This document shows positions 1-9,922 of a stretch of DNA of 13,361 bases, piece by piece. Position 1 is the first letter of the stretch, and the number at the start of each line of letters is the position of its first letter. The notes beneath the pieces are model-generated. The model ran no database searches. It was not told the DNA's origin and saw only the letters and a program-made list of their open reading frames with translations. Source of the DNA: Sulfurimonas sp. GTDB lineage: Bacteria; Campylobacterota; Campylobacteria; Campylobacterales; Sulfurimonadaceae. Both the position numbers and the translations under genes were made by a program. Location: positions 1 to 13,361 of the forward strand of contig JAIOSY010000251.1 in NCBI GenBank assembly GCA_021107375.1, in the 5' to 3' direction.

Positions 1-309
1 CATAGTTTCACTTGTTCCATCTTGAACTTTTTGATACTCTTGCTCAGCTAAAGATTTCATCTCAGCTTCATTCATGAATCTCTCAGTAGTATTGCCATTT
101 TCATCTTTTTCACGGATAATTGCACGGCTTGCACCATCTGTTGGCATCTCTTCAACTACTATATATTTTCCATTAGTTTGTTGCTCTATCACTAAAAATC
201 TATTTTGTTGCTCTTGTTGTGGAGCTTCACAGCCACTAAGAACACTCATCATTAAAACACCAGCACTACCAAGTGCTACACCACCAGCTATCGAAGATAT
301 ATGTCGCAT
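1..309 (-). CDS. UPF0323-like lipoprotein, 3' end cut off by the window edge
   Basis: 103 codons are visible, open through position 1, so the C-terminus is missing. The N-terminus is a typical lipoprotein signal: basic MRH, a hydrophobic stretch at residues 7-24, and a lipobox LSGC with the acylated Cys at residue 27. The mature part begins with a Gln-rich linker (EAPQQEQQNR) and continues with a charged region (KYIVVEEMPTDGASRAIIRE, then residues around EMKSLAEQEYQKVQDGTS). This resembles, from memory, the UPF0323 lipoprotein family of Campylobacter, Helicobacter and Sulfurimonas, whose function is unknown. The ATG shares one base with the stop codon of the preceding gene (TAATG) and has an AGGA Shine-Dalgarno 9 nt upstream. 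It is the last visible gene of the cluster downstream of carB. The family call is moderately sure; the lipoprotein call is strong. Confidence 0.75.
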   Translation of the reverse strand, partial: MRHISSIAGGVALGSAGVLMMSVLSGCEAPQQEQQNRFLVIEQQTNGKYIVVEEMPTDGASRAIIREKDENGNTTERFMNEAEMKSLAEQEYQKVQDGTSETM

Positions 310-749
310 TATATTAAATCCTTTTTATCTATAATTATAATTTTTTCTACATCTTTATCAAAAAATATTATTTGTGTTTTGCCATTATAATATATATTTC
401 CATTATATGTATATTTAGAATCTCTAAGAGTTACATCTTTTGTCATAAATAATTTTTCACCAAGAGATTTACCAATAGGTGTAATAAAAGTAGATAAAGA
501 TAATGAGAACAATATACCAATGCTAATGGCACTAAATTTATCATTATTTATATATGTTACTATAAATCCAAATATTATACTTAAGAAACTAAAGAGATAA
601 ATATTTTGATTATTTGCAAAAAATGGCTTGTAAAAAAGATTGATTTCATAGTAGTTTATATAATTAACTAGCATCCCCATAAACATCAATCCATCTAGTA
701 TAAGTGTAATTAAAAAACCAACCAATAAAGCTTGAACTAGCTTACTCAT
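309..749 (-). CDS. Hypothetical membrane protein with three predicted transmembrane helices
   Basis: 146 residues; I do not recognise the family. Hydrophobic segments lie at about residues 5-30, 49-67 and 73-93, followed by a soluble C-terminal part (about 98-146) rich in Lys, Asp, Tyr and Ile that reads like a small beta-rich domain (alternating pattern around NGNIYYNGKTQIIFFDKD). The ATG overlaps the stop codon of the upstream gene by 4 bp (ATGA), has GAGG 5 nt upstream, and its own TAA shares a base with the next ATG. It is therefore translationally coupled on both sides and probably belongs to the same operon as carB and the lipoprotein. Coupling to a lipoprotein gene hints at a joint envelope role, but that is inference from position only. 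Confidence 0.8.
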   Translation of the reverse strand: MSKLVQALLVGFLITLILDGLMFMGMLVNYINYYEINLFYKPFFANNQNIYLFSFLSIIFGFIVTYINNDKFSAISIGILFSLSLSTFITPIGKSLGEKLFMTKDVTLRDSKYTYNGNIYYNGKTQIIFFDKDVEKIIIIDKKDLI

Positions 750-1210
750 CTTATCCTCACTATTTTTTTATTGTTTATTTTCAGTAAAGTTGATGAACTA
801 TTTTCACGAAGTCCATATTTGTCTTCTATAATTATATCAGCTTTTGATTCACAAAACTCTCTATCAAAGCTTTTATTTTTTTCATTTGCAGATGTTGAAT
901 AGTAGTAGTTTAAATCTCTTTGTATTTGCGAATTGTTAGTATATGGGTTTATTCTAATAGCTTGATTGTTAATTATAAATGTTGTTTTTTTAGAACGACG
1001 AATTAAGTTTTTCATGTTCTTTGGAATTCTATTTTCACAGGCTAAGAAAGAGTCATATACTTTAATAAAAGGTTTTGAAGTAGAGCGTGATTTTATATCT
1101 GATAATTTTTGATGGTTTTGTGATGCAAAACCGACAGTTGTGTCGGTTTGAGCAAGTATAATTTTAGTATTTATACTAGAAAATCTTGAAGTGCTTTTGG
1201 ATTTGACCAT
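746..1210 (-). CDS. Compact Sua5/YciO/YrdC (TsaC-like) domain protein
   Basis: 154 residues. The TsaC/Sua5 family makes threonylcarbamoyl-AMP for the tRNA modification t6A. Signature pieces are present in the right order: [10 protein letters not shown] (19-28), the nucleotide-site KxR (K40, R42) followed by SKPF, the STSAN block (105-109), and an end resembling [17 protein letters not shown], which matches the family's C-terminal 'ST-v-d--R' strand. The domain is much shorter than the usual 180-210 residues: the stretch between KPF and STSAN is condensed and the glycine usual after STSAN is not there (STSANEKNK). It may be a specialised paralogue rather than the essential TsaC. The ATG lies 40 bp inside carB, so about the first 13 residues use an alternative frame of the carB end; no ATG, GTG or TTG occurs in frame between that point and the LAQTDTT motif. 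It overlaps the next gene by 4 bp. Confidence 0.75.
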   Translation of the reverse strand: MVKSKSTSRFSSINTKIILAQTDTTVGFASQNHQKLSDIKSRSTSKPFIKVYDSFLACENRIPKNMKNLIRRSKKTTFIINNQAIRINPYTNNSQIQRDLNYYYSTSANEKNKSFDREFCESKADIIIEDKYGLRENSSSTLLKINNKKIVRIR

Positions 1211-4200
1211 GAATCATCTTTCATCTCATCAAGTGCTAAAATTAAAGCTCTTGCAGCACTTAGTGTTGTAAAATAAGGGATACTTCTTCTTAGAACTTCT
1301 TGACGGATAACAGTAGCGTCTTTTTTAGATGTGTTATTATCAGATGTATTAATAGCCATGGAGATTTCATCATTTTTCATGCTATCTTCAATATTTGGAC
1401 GACCCTCAGAGATTTTAAGAACTCTATCGCATGGTATGCCTGCCTCTTCTAAAATAATTTGAGTACCTTTAGTTGCTACAAGTTTAAAACCATGTTTATG
1501 AAGACCACTTGCAATTTCAGAAGCATATTTTTTATCTGCATCTACAAATGATAAGAAACAAGTTCCATCTGTTGGGATTTTATTTCCAGCAGCCAATTGA
1601 GATTTCGCAAAGCTTATACCAAAATTAGAACTAATTCCCATAACTTCACCTGTTGACTTCATCTCGGGAGATAGAACTAAATCTGCGCCAATAAGTTTAT
1701 GAAAAGGAAAAACAGCTTCTTTAACAGAAACATGATCTTTAAGACGAGGTTTTAATAGACCATTAAGCTCTTGAACAACATCATATTTATCATAATACTC
1801 TAATGAACTTCTTAGAGTTTCACCAACCATAACACGAGTTGCAACTTTAGCAAGAGGCATACCTGTTGCTTTAGATACAAATGGTACTGTACGAGAAGCA
1901 CGAGGATTAACTTCTATTAGGTAGATTTCATCTTTATAGATTGCATACTGAACATTCATAAGTCCAATAACACCAAGTCCAAGAGCAATAGTTTTAGTTT
2001 GTTGTTCAACTTTTTCTATCATTTCCTCACTAAGGTTTACTGGAGGAAGTGAACAAGCTGAATCACCAGAGTGGATTCCTGCTTCTTCGATATGTTGCAT
2101 AACTGAACCGATATAAACATCTTTTCCATCACAAATAGCATCAACATCAAGCTCAATTGCTTGATCTAGAAACTTGTCAATTAAAACTGGTGCTTCATTT
2201 GAAACAGAGATTGCAAGTGCCATATATTCATCTAGTTCGGCATGTGAATAAACTATTTTCATTCCACGACCACCAAGAACAAAAGATGGACGAACTAAAA
2301 CTGGAAAACCAAGTTTTTCAGCAATCGGACTTGCTTCCTCTTTTTTACGAGCTAAACCATTTTCTGGTTGCTTTAGTCCATGTTTGATTACAAAGTTTGA
2401 GAACTGTTCTCTATCTTCTGCAAGGTCAATTACAGCAGATGGAGTTCCAGAGATATTTGCACCTATTTTTGTAAGAGCATCAGCAAGTTTAAGTGGAGTT
2501 TGTCCACCAAAGTGAACAATAATTCCATCTGGTTGCTCATTTTCTATAACTTCTCTTACATGTTCTAAATCGATAGGTTCAAAGTATAAAACATCAGATG
2601 TATCATAGTCAGTTGATACTGTTTCAGGGTTACAGTTATGCATAATACACTCTATGCCCATCTCTTTTAAAGCAAAAGCAGCATGAACACAACAATAATC
2701 AAACTCGATACCTTGTCCGATTCTATTTGGTCCACCACCTAAAATAAGAACTTTTTTCTTATCACTTACACGGTTCTTAACATTTGGAAGTTTAGTGATG
2801 TTAGTAGTTGAGTAAAGATATGGAGTTAGTGCTTCAAACTCTGCTGAACAAGTATCAACTTCATTAAATTCTAATTGAATTCCTAAATCTTTTCTTGCTT
2901 TATATACTTCATTTTCACTAATTGTATGCTTAGCGTTTTTAAGTATTAGTTGTGAGATTCTTTTATCTGAGAAACCATCAACTTTTAAATCTCTCATTAA
3001 CTTTTCATCAAAAAGAGCCTTATCTGTAATTGATTGTTCTGCTTGAACTATCTCTTGAATCTGGTATAAAAACCAATGGTCAATTGCACAAGTATCAAAC
3101 ATCTCTTCAATACTCATGCCACGACGAAAACCTTCAGCTACATAAAGCATACGGTCTGCATTTGGACGACGGATTTCATGTTTTATAAATTCATCATCAG
3201 CATCTATCTCATCAAACCCACAAAGACCAGTTTCAAGTGAACAAAGAGCTTTTTGCATAGACTCTTTAAATGTACGACCAATCGCCATAACTTCACCAAC
3301 TGATTTCATACTTGTACTTAAAGTATTTACAGCTTCAGGGAATTTTTCAAATGTAAAACGAGGGATTTTAGTAACAACATAATCGATTACTGGTTCAAAT
3401 GAGGCTGGAGTTCCAGTAATGTCATTTGTAATTTCATCAAGAGTAAAACCAACAGCTAAAAGAGTTGCCACTTTAGCAATAGGGTAACCAGTTGCTTTAG
3501 AAGCTAGAGCAGATGAACGAGATACACGAGGATTCATCTCGATAACAATCATACGACCAGTTTTTGGACAAATTGAGAACTGAACATTAGATCCACCAGT
3601 ATCAACACCAATCTCTCTTAAAATATCAAAAGAAGCATTACGCATTCTTTGGTACTCTTTATCAGTTAAAGTAAGTGCAGGTGCAACAGTGATTGAGTCA
3701 CCAGTATGAACACCCATAGGATCAAAGTTTTCAATCGCACAAACGATAATACAGTTATCAGCTTTATCACGGATAACTTCCATCTCATACTCTTTCCAAC
3801 CAAGCATAGATTCCATAATTTCGATTTCATTTACAGGAGAAGCTGATAGACCTTCCTCAGCTAATTTTTTAAACTCTTCCATGTTATATGCTACACCTGA
3901 ACCACCACCTGCAAGTGTAAAAGAAGCTCTACTAATAACAGGGAAACCAATCTCTTTAACCACTTTAATCGCTTCATCAACAGTGTAGGCATTAGCACTT
4001 TTTGGTAAATCCATACCAATTTTTACCATAGCTTCATTAAAAGCTGAACGGTCTTCACCTTTATGGATAGCTTCTGGAGTTGCACCTAAAAACTCTATAC
4101 CTTCAAGCATCCCTTTTTCATACATAGAAGTTGCAACATTTAGTGCTGTTTGTCCACCCATAGTTGGAAGAACTGCATCAACATTTTCATCTTTTATGAT

Positions 4201-4428
4201 TTTAGCTATTACATCTTCTTTAATTGGTTCTATGTATGTTCTATCTGCAAATTCTGGGTCTGTCATAATAGTAGCAGGATTTGAGTTGATAAGTACTACA
4301 CGATAACCTAACTCTTTTAGAGTTTTAACGGCTTGAGTTCCAGAGTAATCAAACTCACAAGCTTGACCAATAATAATAGGACCAGAACCTATAAGTAAAA
4401 TAGTATTTATGTCGGTGCGTTTTGGCAT
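1171..4428 (-). CDS. carB: Carbamoyl phosphate synthase, large (ammonia-handling) subunit
   Basis: 1085 residues, full length for the family (E. coli 1073). It makes carbamoyl phosphate from bicarbonate, two ATP and ammonia delivered by the CarA glutaminase, feeding pyrimidine and arginine synthesis in the cytosol. The internal duplication is clear: [17 protein letters not shown] (14-30) against [17 protein letters not shown] (564-580), and [19 protein letters not shown] (296-314) against [19 protein letters not shown] (838-856). Order: carboxyphosphate ATP-grasp half (1 to about 400), oligomerisation region (about 400-550), carbamoyl-phosphate ATP-grasp half (about 555-935), and the MGS-type allosteric domain (about 950-1070) with ATKGT (985-989) and NTS (1027-1029), so UMP/ornithine-type control is plausible. 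The start has AAGG six bases before the ATG. It sits 70 bp after mreC, and its 3' end overlaps the TsaC-like gene by 40 bp. carA is not in the window. Confidence 0.98.
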   Translation of the reverse strand: MPKRTDINTILLIGSGPIIIGQACEFDYSGTQAVKTLKELGYRVVLINSNPATIMTDPEFADRTYIEPIKEDVIAKIIKDENVDAVLPTMGGQTALNVATSMYEKGMLEGIEFLGATPEAIHKGEDRSAFNEAMVKIGMDLPKSANAYTVDEAIKVVKEIGFPVISRASFTLAGGGSGVAYNMEEFKKLAEEGLSASPVNEIEIMESMLGWKEYEMEVIRDKADNCIIVCAIENFDPMGVHTGDSITVAPALTLTDKEYQRMRNASFDILREIGVDTGGSNVQFSICPKTGRMIVIEMNPRVSRSSALASKATGYPIAKVATLLAVGFTLDEITNDITGTPASFEPVIDYVVTKIPRFTFEKFPEAVNTLSTSMKSVGEVMAIGRTFKESMQKALCSLETGLCGFDEIDADDEFIKHEIRRPNADRMLYVAEGFRRGMSIEEMFDTCAIDHWFLYQIQEIVQAEQSITDKALFDEKLMRDLKVDGFSDKRISQLILKNAKHTISENEVYKARKDLGIQLEFNEVDTCSAEFEALTPYLYSTTNITKLPNVKNRVSDKKKVLILGGGPNRIGQGIEFDYCCVHAAFALKEMGIECIMHNCNPETVSTDYDTSDVLYFEPIDLEHVREVIENEQPDGIIVHFGGQTPLKLADALTKIGANISGTPSAVIDLAEDREQFSNFVIKHGLKQPENGLARKKEEASPIAEKLGFPVLVRPSFVLGGRGMKIVYSHAELDEYMALAISVSNEAPVLIDKFLDQAIELDVDAICDGKDVYIGSVMQHIEEAGIHSGDSACSLPPVNLSEEMIEKVEQQTKTIALGLGVIGLMNVQYAIYKDEIYLIEVNPRASRTVPFVSKATGMPLAKVATRVMVGETLRSSLEYYDKYDVVQELNGLLKPRLKDHVSVKEAVFPFHKLIGADLVLSPEMKSTGEVMGISSNFGISFAKSQLAAGNKIPTDGTCFLSFVDADKKYASEIASGLHKHGFKLVATKGTQIILEEAGIPCDRVLKISEGRPNIEDSMKNDEISMAINTSDNNTSKKDATVIRQEVLRRSIPYFTTLSAARALILALDEMKDDSWSNPKALQDFLV

Positions 4429-4498
4429 TTTTTACCTTTAAATTATATATTAAAAATTTAGTGATTGTATCTAAAAGGCACTTAAGATTTGATGAGTT

Positions 4499-5260
4499 TT
4501 ATCTTTCTCTTTTAATCATATGAAAATAATTTGGATTATTTGATTTGTAGTATGGTGATATTATTGCAGTTTGAAACCCTTGTGATTTGCTTGTTGATAG
4601 AACCTTTCCAACTTTTAAACCTTTGAAAAAGATTTCATCTAATCCTGATGTAGTAACTTCATCACCTTCATTTATTTCAAACCATGCAGGGATATATTTT
4701 ACAACTATATTCTCGTCATTATTTCCTTGTGCAATACCTGGTGCTAATTTTGAGCCAACATGTACTGCATATGTGCATTTTATATCTTTATTTAGTAGAG
4801 CTAGTGGGTGATTGTTTTTTGAAATAACTATACCTGCAACAACCTCTTTATAAGTTAAACCGTAAATCTTAGAACTATTATAATCCTTTATCTCTATCCA
4901 AAGTCGGTTGAAATTTCCAAACTCTTCATAAGATATTGTACGAACAAGTTCAATTTTTGGATTAGTTTTTAATTTTGATTTATTTGCTTGAAATAGGTCA
5001 TTTACTTCAGAAGCTAATTGTTGCATAACAAGGTGGTTGTTTTCATAGTTTTGAAGTTGATTTGTCAGTCTGGTTATTTCTGAGGATTGAAAAAAGTGTT
5101 TATTGATACCATTTTGTGTGAGTTCTATACCTTTATGATAAGTGGTTTTTAAATAATTTAAAGATTCAATAAAAGGTGCTTGAATAGTGTTTGTATAATA
5201 TATCGCACCAACTAAAAGGGCGATAAATATTGATAAAAAGCTAAATAGCTCTTTATTCAT
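4499..5260 (-). CDS. mreC: Rod shape-determining protein MreC
   Basis: 253 residues. MreC is a bitopic inner-membrane protein that links the cytoplasmic MreB filaments to the periplasmic peptidoglycan elongation machinery. Seen here: a short cytoplasmic N-terminus, one transmembrane helix at about 7-24, a helical, coiled-coil-like stretch at about 61-93, and a C-terminal beta-rich domain (about 100-240). That domain has the family's conserved block with EGDEVTTSGLDEIFF (198-212) and GLKVGKV (214-220). It lies directly after mreB with an 8-bp overlap (ATGAATAA), which favours coupled translation. No mreD gene follows; carB comes next after a 70-bp gap. It is somewhat shorter than the MreC of E. 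coli, mainly at the C-terminus. Confidence 0.93.
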   Translation of the reverse strand: MNKELFSFLSIFIALLVGAIYYTNTIQAPFIESLNYLKTTYHKGIELTQNGINKHFFQSSEITRLTNQLQNYENNHLVMQQLASEVNDLFQANKSKLKTNPKIELVRTISYEEFGNFNRLWIEIKDYNSSKIYGLTYKEVVAGIVISKNNHPLALLNKDIKCTYAVHVGSKLAPGIAQGNNDENIVVKYIPAWFEINEGDEVTTSGLDEIFFKGLKVGKVLSTSKSQGFQTAIISPYYKSNNPNYFHMIKRER

Positions 5261-6290
5261 TGTCGAAAAGTTCTTGCAATAAATCTATCTCTTCAAGAGC
5301 ACGACCAGTTCCTCTTGCAACTGCTAAAAGTGGTTCATCAGCAACAAAAACAGGAATTTTAACTATATCTGAAAGGTATTTATCAAGTTGACGGATTAAA
5401 GCACCTCCACCAGTTAAAATAATACCATGATTTACAATATCTCCAGCTAAGTCTGGTGGCATTTTTTCTAGCACATCACGAAGAGCTTCAGCAATCTCTA
5501 CAAGTGGTTCTTTCATAGCTTCTCTAGCATCTTCACTAGTTAACTCAACTGAGCTTAAAAGTCCTTCAACCTGATCTCTACCATTAACAATCATTGTTAA
5601 TTCTTTATCAAGTACAACTGCAGTTCCTATGTTGATTTTTATCTCTTCTGCAACTCTCTCACCAATAAGGAGATTGTATTTTCTTCTAATGTAGTTAACT
5701 ATCCCTTGGTCTATTTTATCTCCAGCAGTACGGATTGATTTTGAAAGCACTAATCCACCAAGTGAAACAACACCGATTTCAGTAGTACCACCACCAATAT
5801 CAACAACTAAGTTTCCTTGAGGTTCACGAATATCAATACCAGAACCAATCGCTGCAGCCATTGGTTCTTCTATAAGAAATACTTCTCTTGCTCCTGCACT
5901 TAAAGCTGATTCACGAACTGCTTTTCTCTCAACCTGAGTTAAACCGTATGGAACACAGATGATAATTCTAGGACTTATTAAAGAACTTCTTCCATGAGCT
6001 TTTTCTATGAATTTTCTAATCATTTTTTCAGTCATATCAAAATCAGCAATAACACCATCTCTCATTGGACGGATAGCTTTAATATTTCCTGGAGTTTTAC
6101 CAACCATATCTTTAGCTTCTTGACCAACAGCTAAAACTCTTTGTTGACCATATTTTTCAGTTTTTACAGCAACAACAGAAGGTTCATTAATTATAATTCC
6201 TCTTCCTTTTGCAATTACAATTGTATTCGCAGTTCCTAAGTCAATTGATAGGTCACTTGAAAAAAGACCTACTATTTTGTTAAATATCAT
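5253..6290 (-). CDS. mreB: Actin-like cell-shape protein MreB
   Basis: 345 residues, the usual MreB length. It forms membrane-bound actin-like filaments that direct lateral wall synthesis in rod or curved cells. All actin-fold nucleotide motifs are visible: phosphate 1 DLGTANT (17-23), connect 1 region EEPMAAAIGSG (141-151), phosphate 2 VVDIGGGTTEIGVVSLGG (162-179), and the adenosine motif ILTGGGALI (291-299). The hydrophobic and basic N-terminus (MIFNKIVGLF) could serve as the amphipathic membrane anchor. The gene begins 9 bp after clpX; the clpX stop TAA merges into its Shine-Dalgarno (TAAGG, 7 nt before the ATG). It overlaps mreC by 8 bp. Nothing odd is seen in the sequence. Confidence 0.98.
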   Translation of the reverse strand: MIFNKIVGLFSSDLSIDLGTANTIVIAKGRGIIINEPSVVAVKTEKYGQQRVLAVGQEAKDMVGKTPGNIKAIRPMRDGVIADFDMTEKMIRKFIEKAHGRSSLISPRIIICVPYGLTQVERKAVRESALSAGAREVFLIEEPMAAAIGSGIDIREPQGNLVVDIGGGTTEIGVVSLGGLVLSKSIRTAGDKIDQGIVNYIRRKYNLLIGERVAEEIKINIGTAVVLDKELTMIVNGRDQVEGLLSSVELTSEDAREAMKEPLVEIAEALRDVLEKMPPDLAGDIVNHGIILTGGGALIRQLDKYLSDIVKIPVFVADEPLLAVARGTGRALEEIDLLQELFDNE

Positions 6291-6299
6291 ATTTGTGCC

Positions 6300-7544
6300 T
6301 TATGCTGTTTTTTTAGTTTGTTTTTTTATATATATAGGTGCTTCACCATTATCAATAACATCTTTAGTTATTAAAACTTCATAACCACTATATTCTGGAA
6401 GTTCATACATGATATCTATCATATTTTCTTCTAAAATTGCACGAAGTCCACGCGCTCCAGTTTTTCTTTTTATAGCTTTAGCTGCGATTGATGTAAGTGC
6501 ATCATCTTCAAAATTTAATTCAACTTCATCTATAGAGAAAAGTTTTTTATATTGTTTAATTAGAGAGTTCTTTGGTTCAGTTAAGATGCGAACCATATCC
6601 TCTTCTGTAATTTCATTTAATGAAGCTATAATAGGAAGACGACCAACAAGCTCAGGGATAAGACCATAAGAAACTAAATCATCTGGCTCAACCATATCAT
6701 AAGTTGTTTTTTGCTCATCTTTACTTTTCTTTTTATGTCCAAATCCTAAAATATTTTCACCCTGTTTTTTCTTTAAAATTTCACTAAGACCATCAAAAGC
6801 ACCACCACAAATAAATAATATACCAGTTGTATCAATAGAAGTAAATTCTTGATTAGGATGTTTTCTTCCACCTTTTGGTGGGATATTTACTTGAGCACCC
6901 TCTATAATTTTTAAAAGTGCTTGTTGAACACCTTCACCAGATACATCTCTAGTTATAGATCGATTTTCACTCATTCTTGAGATTTTATCTACTTCATCTA
7001 TAAAAACTATACCTTGTTCTGCTTTTTTAATATCGCCATCAGCTGCTTGAAGAAGTTTAGTTAAAATATTTTCAACATCTTCTCCAACATATCCAGCTTC
7101 TGTTAAACTTGTTGCATCTGCTATGGCTATAGGAACATTTAAAACTCTAGCAATAGTTTGAGCCATAAGTGTTTTACCTGAACCAGTTGGACCGATGAGA
7201 AGGATATTTGATTTTGCAATCTCTGTTTCATCATCAACTGACTCTGTGTCTTTAAAAATTCTCTTGTAGTGGTTATATACAGCTACACTTAACAGTTTTC
7301 TAGCTCTCTCTTGACCGATAATATATTCACTTAAAAAAGTGTTTAACTCTTTTGGTGTCATAAGTTTTGTAACGGCATCAACTAACTCTTTATCTTGAGT
7401 AGTATTTGTTACTTTTTCATCTCCAAACATAATCTTATATGCAGAAGTTACACAATTTTTACAAATATAAACGCCATTACCAGCGATTAAAGGGTTTATA
7501 TCACTTTCTACCGCGTCACAAAAGCTACAATTTCTATTTATCAT
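6300..7544 (-). CDS. clpX: ATP-dependent Clp protease ATP-binding subunit ClpX
   Basis: 414 residues, full length. ClpX is a hexameric AAA+ unfoldase that feeds tagged substrates to ClpP. Seen in order: an N-terminal zinc-binding domain with C6, C9, C28 and C31; Walker A GPTGSGKT (118-125); pore-1 loop GYVG (151-154); Walker [11 protein letters not shown] (178-187); RKH pore loop (227-229); the ClpP-docking loop written as LGF (266-268) instead of the IGF of E. coli; and sensor-2 GARGLR (363-368). The LGF variant falls in the accepted [LIV]G[FL] range, so ClpP binding should be kept. The ATG shares one base with the lpxA stop codon (TAATG) and its AAAGGA site lies inside lpxA, indicating coupling. 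clpP is not in the window. Confidence 0.98.
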   Translation of the reverse strand: MINRNCSFCDAVESDINPLIAGNGVYICKNCVTSAYKIMFGDEKVTNTTQDKELVDAVTKLMTPKELNTFLSEYIIGQERARKLLSVAVYNHYKRIFKDTESVDDETEIAKSNILLIGPTGSGKTLMAQTIARVLNVPIAIADATSLTEAGYVGEDVENILTKLLQAADGDIKKAEQGIVFIDEVDKISRMSENRSITRDVSGEGVQQALLKIIEGAQVNIPPKGGRKHPNQEFTSIDTTGILFICGGAFDGLSEILKKKQGENILGFGHKKKSKDEQKTTYDMVEPDDLVSYGLIPELVGRLPIIASLNEITEEDMVRILTEPKNSLIKQYKKLFSIDEVELNFEDDALTSIAAKAIKRKTGARGLRAILEENMIDIMYELPEYSGYEVLITKDVIDNGEAPIYIKKQTKKTA

Positions 7545-8329
7545 TATAATCCTTTTCTTTCATAAGGGATTCCTCTTTTTGTTTTTAGCACAAAGTCACA
7601 TAAATCGTTTACATAATGGTTTGAAGTCTCTTCTAAAATACGACTTGCTGTGTCTTTGAGTGGTTGACCTGATTCAAATAGCTCTCTATAAGCTGATTTA
7701 AGTGCATTAATATCATCTCGTTCTAGTTTTCTTCTAAGACCTGTTAGATTAAGTCCTCTTAAACTTGCACGATTTCCCTCTGCCATACAAAATGGAGGTA
7801 CATCTTGAGCAAGAGCTGAAGCTCCACCAATCATTGCATAATCACCAATATGGATAAACTGATGAATAGGAGTCATTCCACCAATCACAACATAGTCACC
7901 AAGTTCCACATGCCCAGCTAAAGTAGCAGCATTTGCTAAGATACAGTGATTTCCGATGATAACATCATGACCAAGGTGAACATAACCCATAAAAAGGTTG
8001 TGATTCCCAATGATAGTTTTACCACCACCACCTTTAGTCCCAGGATTAAAAAGTGTAAACTCTCTGATAGTATTGTTATCGCCAATTATTAGTTCAACAT
8101 CTTCACCATTAAATTTTAAATCTTGTGGGATAGAACCAATCACGGCATGTGAAAATATTTTATTGTTTTTGCCAATAGTAGTTTTTCCGTAAATGCAAGA
8201 GTTTTGTGCGATTGTAGTTCCCTCGCCAATAACGGTTTGACTCGATACAAAACAAAAAGCACCAATTTCTACATCTTTACCAATAACAGCACCATCTTCG
8301 ATTATGGCATGTGGGGATATATTGCTCAT
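7544..8329 (-). CDS. lpxA: UDP-N-acetylglucosamine acyltransferase LpxA
   Basis: 261 residues from the ATG at 8329. LpxA transfers a 3-hydroxyacyl chain from ACP to UDP-GlcNAc, the first step of lipid A synthesis. The N-terminal two thirds is a left-handed beta-helix of imperfect hexapeptide repeats (such as [24 protein letters not shown]). The [10 protein letters not shown] block (64-73) and the catalytic His in YVHLGHD (H121, equivalent to E. coli H125) are present. The C-terminal helical part contains [11 protein letters not shown]. An in-frame TTG at 8359 would add 10 residues and overlap fabZ. The ATG is preferred because AAAGG lies 8 nt before it and [14 protein letters not shown] matches the normal N-terminus. 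The gene starts 16 bp after fabZ, the acyl-ACP dehydratase that competes for the same substrate pool, and ends overlapping clpX by 1 bp. Confidence 0.97.
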   Translation of the reverse strand: MSNISPHAIIEDGAVIGKDVEIGAFCFVSSQTVIGEGTTIAQNSCIYGKTTIGKNNKIFSHAVIGSIPQDLKFNGEDVELIIGDNNTIREFTLFNPGTKGGGGKTIIGNHNLFMGYVHLGHDVIIGNHCILANAATLAGHVELGDYVVIGGMTPIHQFIHIGDYAMIGGASALAQDVPPFCMAEGNRASLRGLNLTGLRRKLERDDINALKSAYRELFESGQPLKDTASRILEETSNHYVNDLCDFVLKTKRGIPYERKGL

Positions 8330-8345
8330 TTGTAAACCTTTAGTT

Positions 8346-8792
8346 TTACTTGTCAACAATCATAGCTTTCAGTTCAGCTTCTGATACCATTTTATCATCA
8401 ACAAAAGCTTCACCTTTTAGCATCCAAATAGCACCTTTTTGTTTGATAACAGTTATTCGATATTCTAGTTTATCTCCTGGTTTTACAGGGGCACGAAATT
8501 TTGCTTTATCGATACTCATAAAATAAACAACTTTATTTGCTGCTTCTTCTTTAGTCATATCCATGCTTTTAAATGCTAAAATACCACCAGCTTGAGCCAT
8601 ACCTTCTAAAATCATAACACCTGGGTAGATTGGGTGACCTGGGAAATGACCTTGAAATACATTTTCACTAATACTTACATTTTTATAACCGATTAGAGTT
8701 TCGTTTTTAATAACATCCGTAATTCTATCAACTAGTAAAAAAGGGTAACGGTGAGGAATGATTTCTTGAATTTCCATAACATCCATAGTCAT
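8346..8792 (-). CDS. fabZ: 3-hydroxyacyl-[acyl-carrier-protein] dehydratase FabZ
   Basis: 148 residues, typical length. FabZ dehydrates 3-hydroxyacyl-ACP in the fatty acid elongation cycle; it competes with LpxA for 3-hydroxyacyl-ACP, which explains the common fabZ-lpxA pairing. It is a single hotdog fold with the N-terminal [14 protein letters not shown] (11-24) and the catalytic block [20 protein letters not shown] (48-67), where H49 and E63 are the expected catalytic pair. The start at 8792 has AAGG 8 nt upstream. ATGs at residues 3 and 6 are possible but lack such a site. A 46-bp gap separates it from the end of queH, and lpxA begins 16 bp downstream. Confidence 0.97.
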   Translation of the reverse strand: MTMDVMEIQEIIPHRYPFLLVDRITDVIKNETLIGYKNVSISENVFQGHFPGHPIYPGVMILEGMAQAGGILAFKSMDMTKEEAANKVVYFMSIDKAKFRAPVKPGDKLEYRITVIKQKGAIWMLKGEAFVDDKMVSEAELKAMIVDK

Positions 8793-8838
8793 ATGTAAAG
8801 CCTTGTAAATAATTTTGGCTATTTTACCCTAATTTATA

Positions 8839-9921
8839 TTATAAAATGATTAGTTTTTCTCTGACATCTTCGTAAGTTTTTGAATCAAGTTCTATTGTAA
8901 GTTTGGCATGTGGGATTTTATCAACTACAATAATTGGTGTAAGGTTGTACTTCCCACATGCCAAGATATTTCTGAATTTAAATTCATCATCAAAACTTGG
9001 AGGATTGAAAATCAACTCTTTTATATTTTTATAGTTTGTTTGGCATCTGGCGTTAAAGTATTCTAAATTGATAAATATAATCTCTTCTCGATTAAAATAG
9101 TGGATATTTTTATCTTCAAACTCTATGCGTCCTTGAGCCTTTTTTCTTGGAAGAGTTGAGTAAGAGAGTGCATAGGCGGGTATAACTTCTTTCTTGCCAA
9201 GGAGGAGTTTAAAGTTAAATTGACGGTAGTTTAAAAATTTTTGTTTTATGATTTTATATTTTATACCTTTATCTTCAAGTGAATTTCGGTACTTATATAT
9301 CTCTAATCTTTCTTCAATTGAAGCAGGTAAAGTTTGTCCAGAGATAGGAGAAAACATCTCATCCATTAAACGGTTTTGTTGTTCTCTTTGCATCGTTAAA
9401 CCAAAAATACAACCACAATAATCTTGACGGTAAAGTTGCTGTTCTTTTGTTACACGAGATTGATCTTGTGTTCCACCACCTGAGCGATAATCAACGGCGA
9501 TAAACTTAACTCCATGTTTTTCATAAAACTCATCACCAACTTTTTTTAGCTGTTCTTGAGATTTTAACGGGCTAACAAGTAGTGTTGTAGTGATTTTATC
9601 TTCACCAATCTCAAGGGCTTTTTTTGCACTTACAATAAAACGCTTATCAAAACAAACTTCACAGCGAGAGCCTTTTTCAGGTTCATTTTCTAAACCTCTA
9701 ACAGCTTGAAGCCAGTTTTCATAATCGTATTCACCCTCTAATAATTCAATGCCAAGTTTTTTACAAGAACGCTCAACATCTAAAAGTCTAAGTTGATATT
9801 CAGAATATGGATGGATATTTGGGTCGTAAAAAAAGCCGATTAGCTTTTCATCAGCAAAGTCCTGTTGTAGCTTCTCTAAAAAAAAGTGAGAGTCAACGCT
9901 ACAACAAATATGGACTAAGAT
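8839..9921 (-). CDS. queH: Epoxyqueuosine reductase QueH (DUF208) with no canonical start codon
   Basis: 360 residues if read from the ATC at 9921-9919. QueH reduces epoxyqueuosine to queuosine in tRNA, replacing QueG. Motifs: LVHICCSVDSHFFLEKL at the N-terminus with C6 and C7, FFYDPNIHPYSEY (30-42), GSRCEVCFDKR (84-94) with C87 and C90, TTTLLVSPLKS (111-121), VDYRSGGG (143-150) and QDYCGCIFG (166-174) with C169 and C171. These cysteines are the expected metal-cluster ligands. The 190 residues or so after CGC form the C-terminal extension seen in Campylobacterota homologues. The reading frame is open from just after a TAG at 9936-9934, but contains no ATG, GTG or TTG before codon 177 (9393). 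A start there would drop the whole catalytic part. The expected first codon is ATC, one base after the stop of the upstream gene, with GAGAG about 9 nt before it. Function is near certain; the start is unresolved. Confidence 0.9.
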   Translation of the reverse strand: MLVHICCSVDSHFFLEKLQQDFADEKLIGFFYDPNIHPYSEYQLRLLDVERSCKKLGIELLEGEYDYENWLQAVRGLENEPEKGSRCEVCFDKRFIVSAKKALEIGEDKITTTLLVSPLKSQEQLKKVGDEFYEKHGVKFIAVDYRSGGGTQDQSRVTKEQQLYRQDYCGCIFGLTMQREQQNRLMDEMFSPISGQTLPASIEERLEIYKYRNSLEDKGIKYKIIKQKFLNYRQFNFKLLLGKKEVIPAYALSYSTLPRKKAQGRIEFEDKNIHYFNREEIIFINLEYFNARCQTNYKNIKELIFNPPSFDDEFKFRNILACGKYNLTPIIVVDKIPHAKLTIELDSKTYEDVREKLIIL

Positions 9922-9922
9922 A

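Noticed and set aside
74..334. Plus-strand open frame opposite the lipoprotein gene
   Set aside because: It is antisense to a gene with lipobox and ribosome binding site and has no recognisable features; the same holds for plus-strand frames within carB, mreC, clpX and lpxA.
4442..4447. TATAAT on the minus strand upstream of carB as a promoter
   Set aside because: The start of transcription would fall on the carB Shine-Dalgarno itself, and the surrounding DNA is all A/T, so chance is the better explanation.
4452..4480. Possible terminator between mreC and carB
   Set aside because: Only a 5-bp A/T-rich stem with a 9-base loop before a short T-run; too weak to call.
6741..6749. ClpX docking loop LGF instead of IGF as an unusual change
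   Set aside because: It is a conservative substitution within the known family range.
8330..8359. In-frame TTG start giving LpxA 10 extra residues
   Set aside because: It overlaps fabZ, has no good ribosome binding site and adds residues before the normal [10 protein letters not shown] start, which has AAAGG 8 nt upstream.
8839..9393. Separate 184-residue gene from the ATG at 9393
   Set aside because: It is the C-terminal part of QueH; the same frame continues upstream with all conserved cysteine motifs to 9921.
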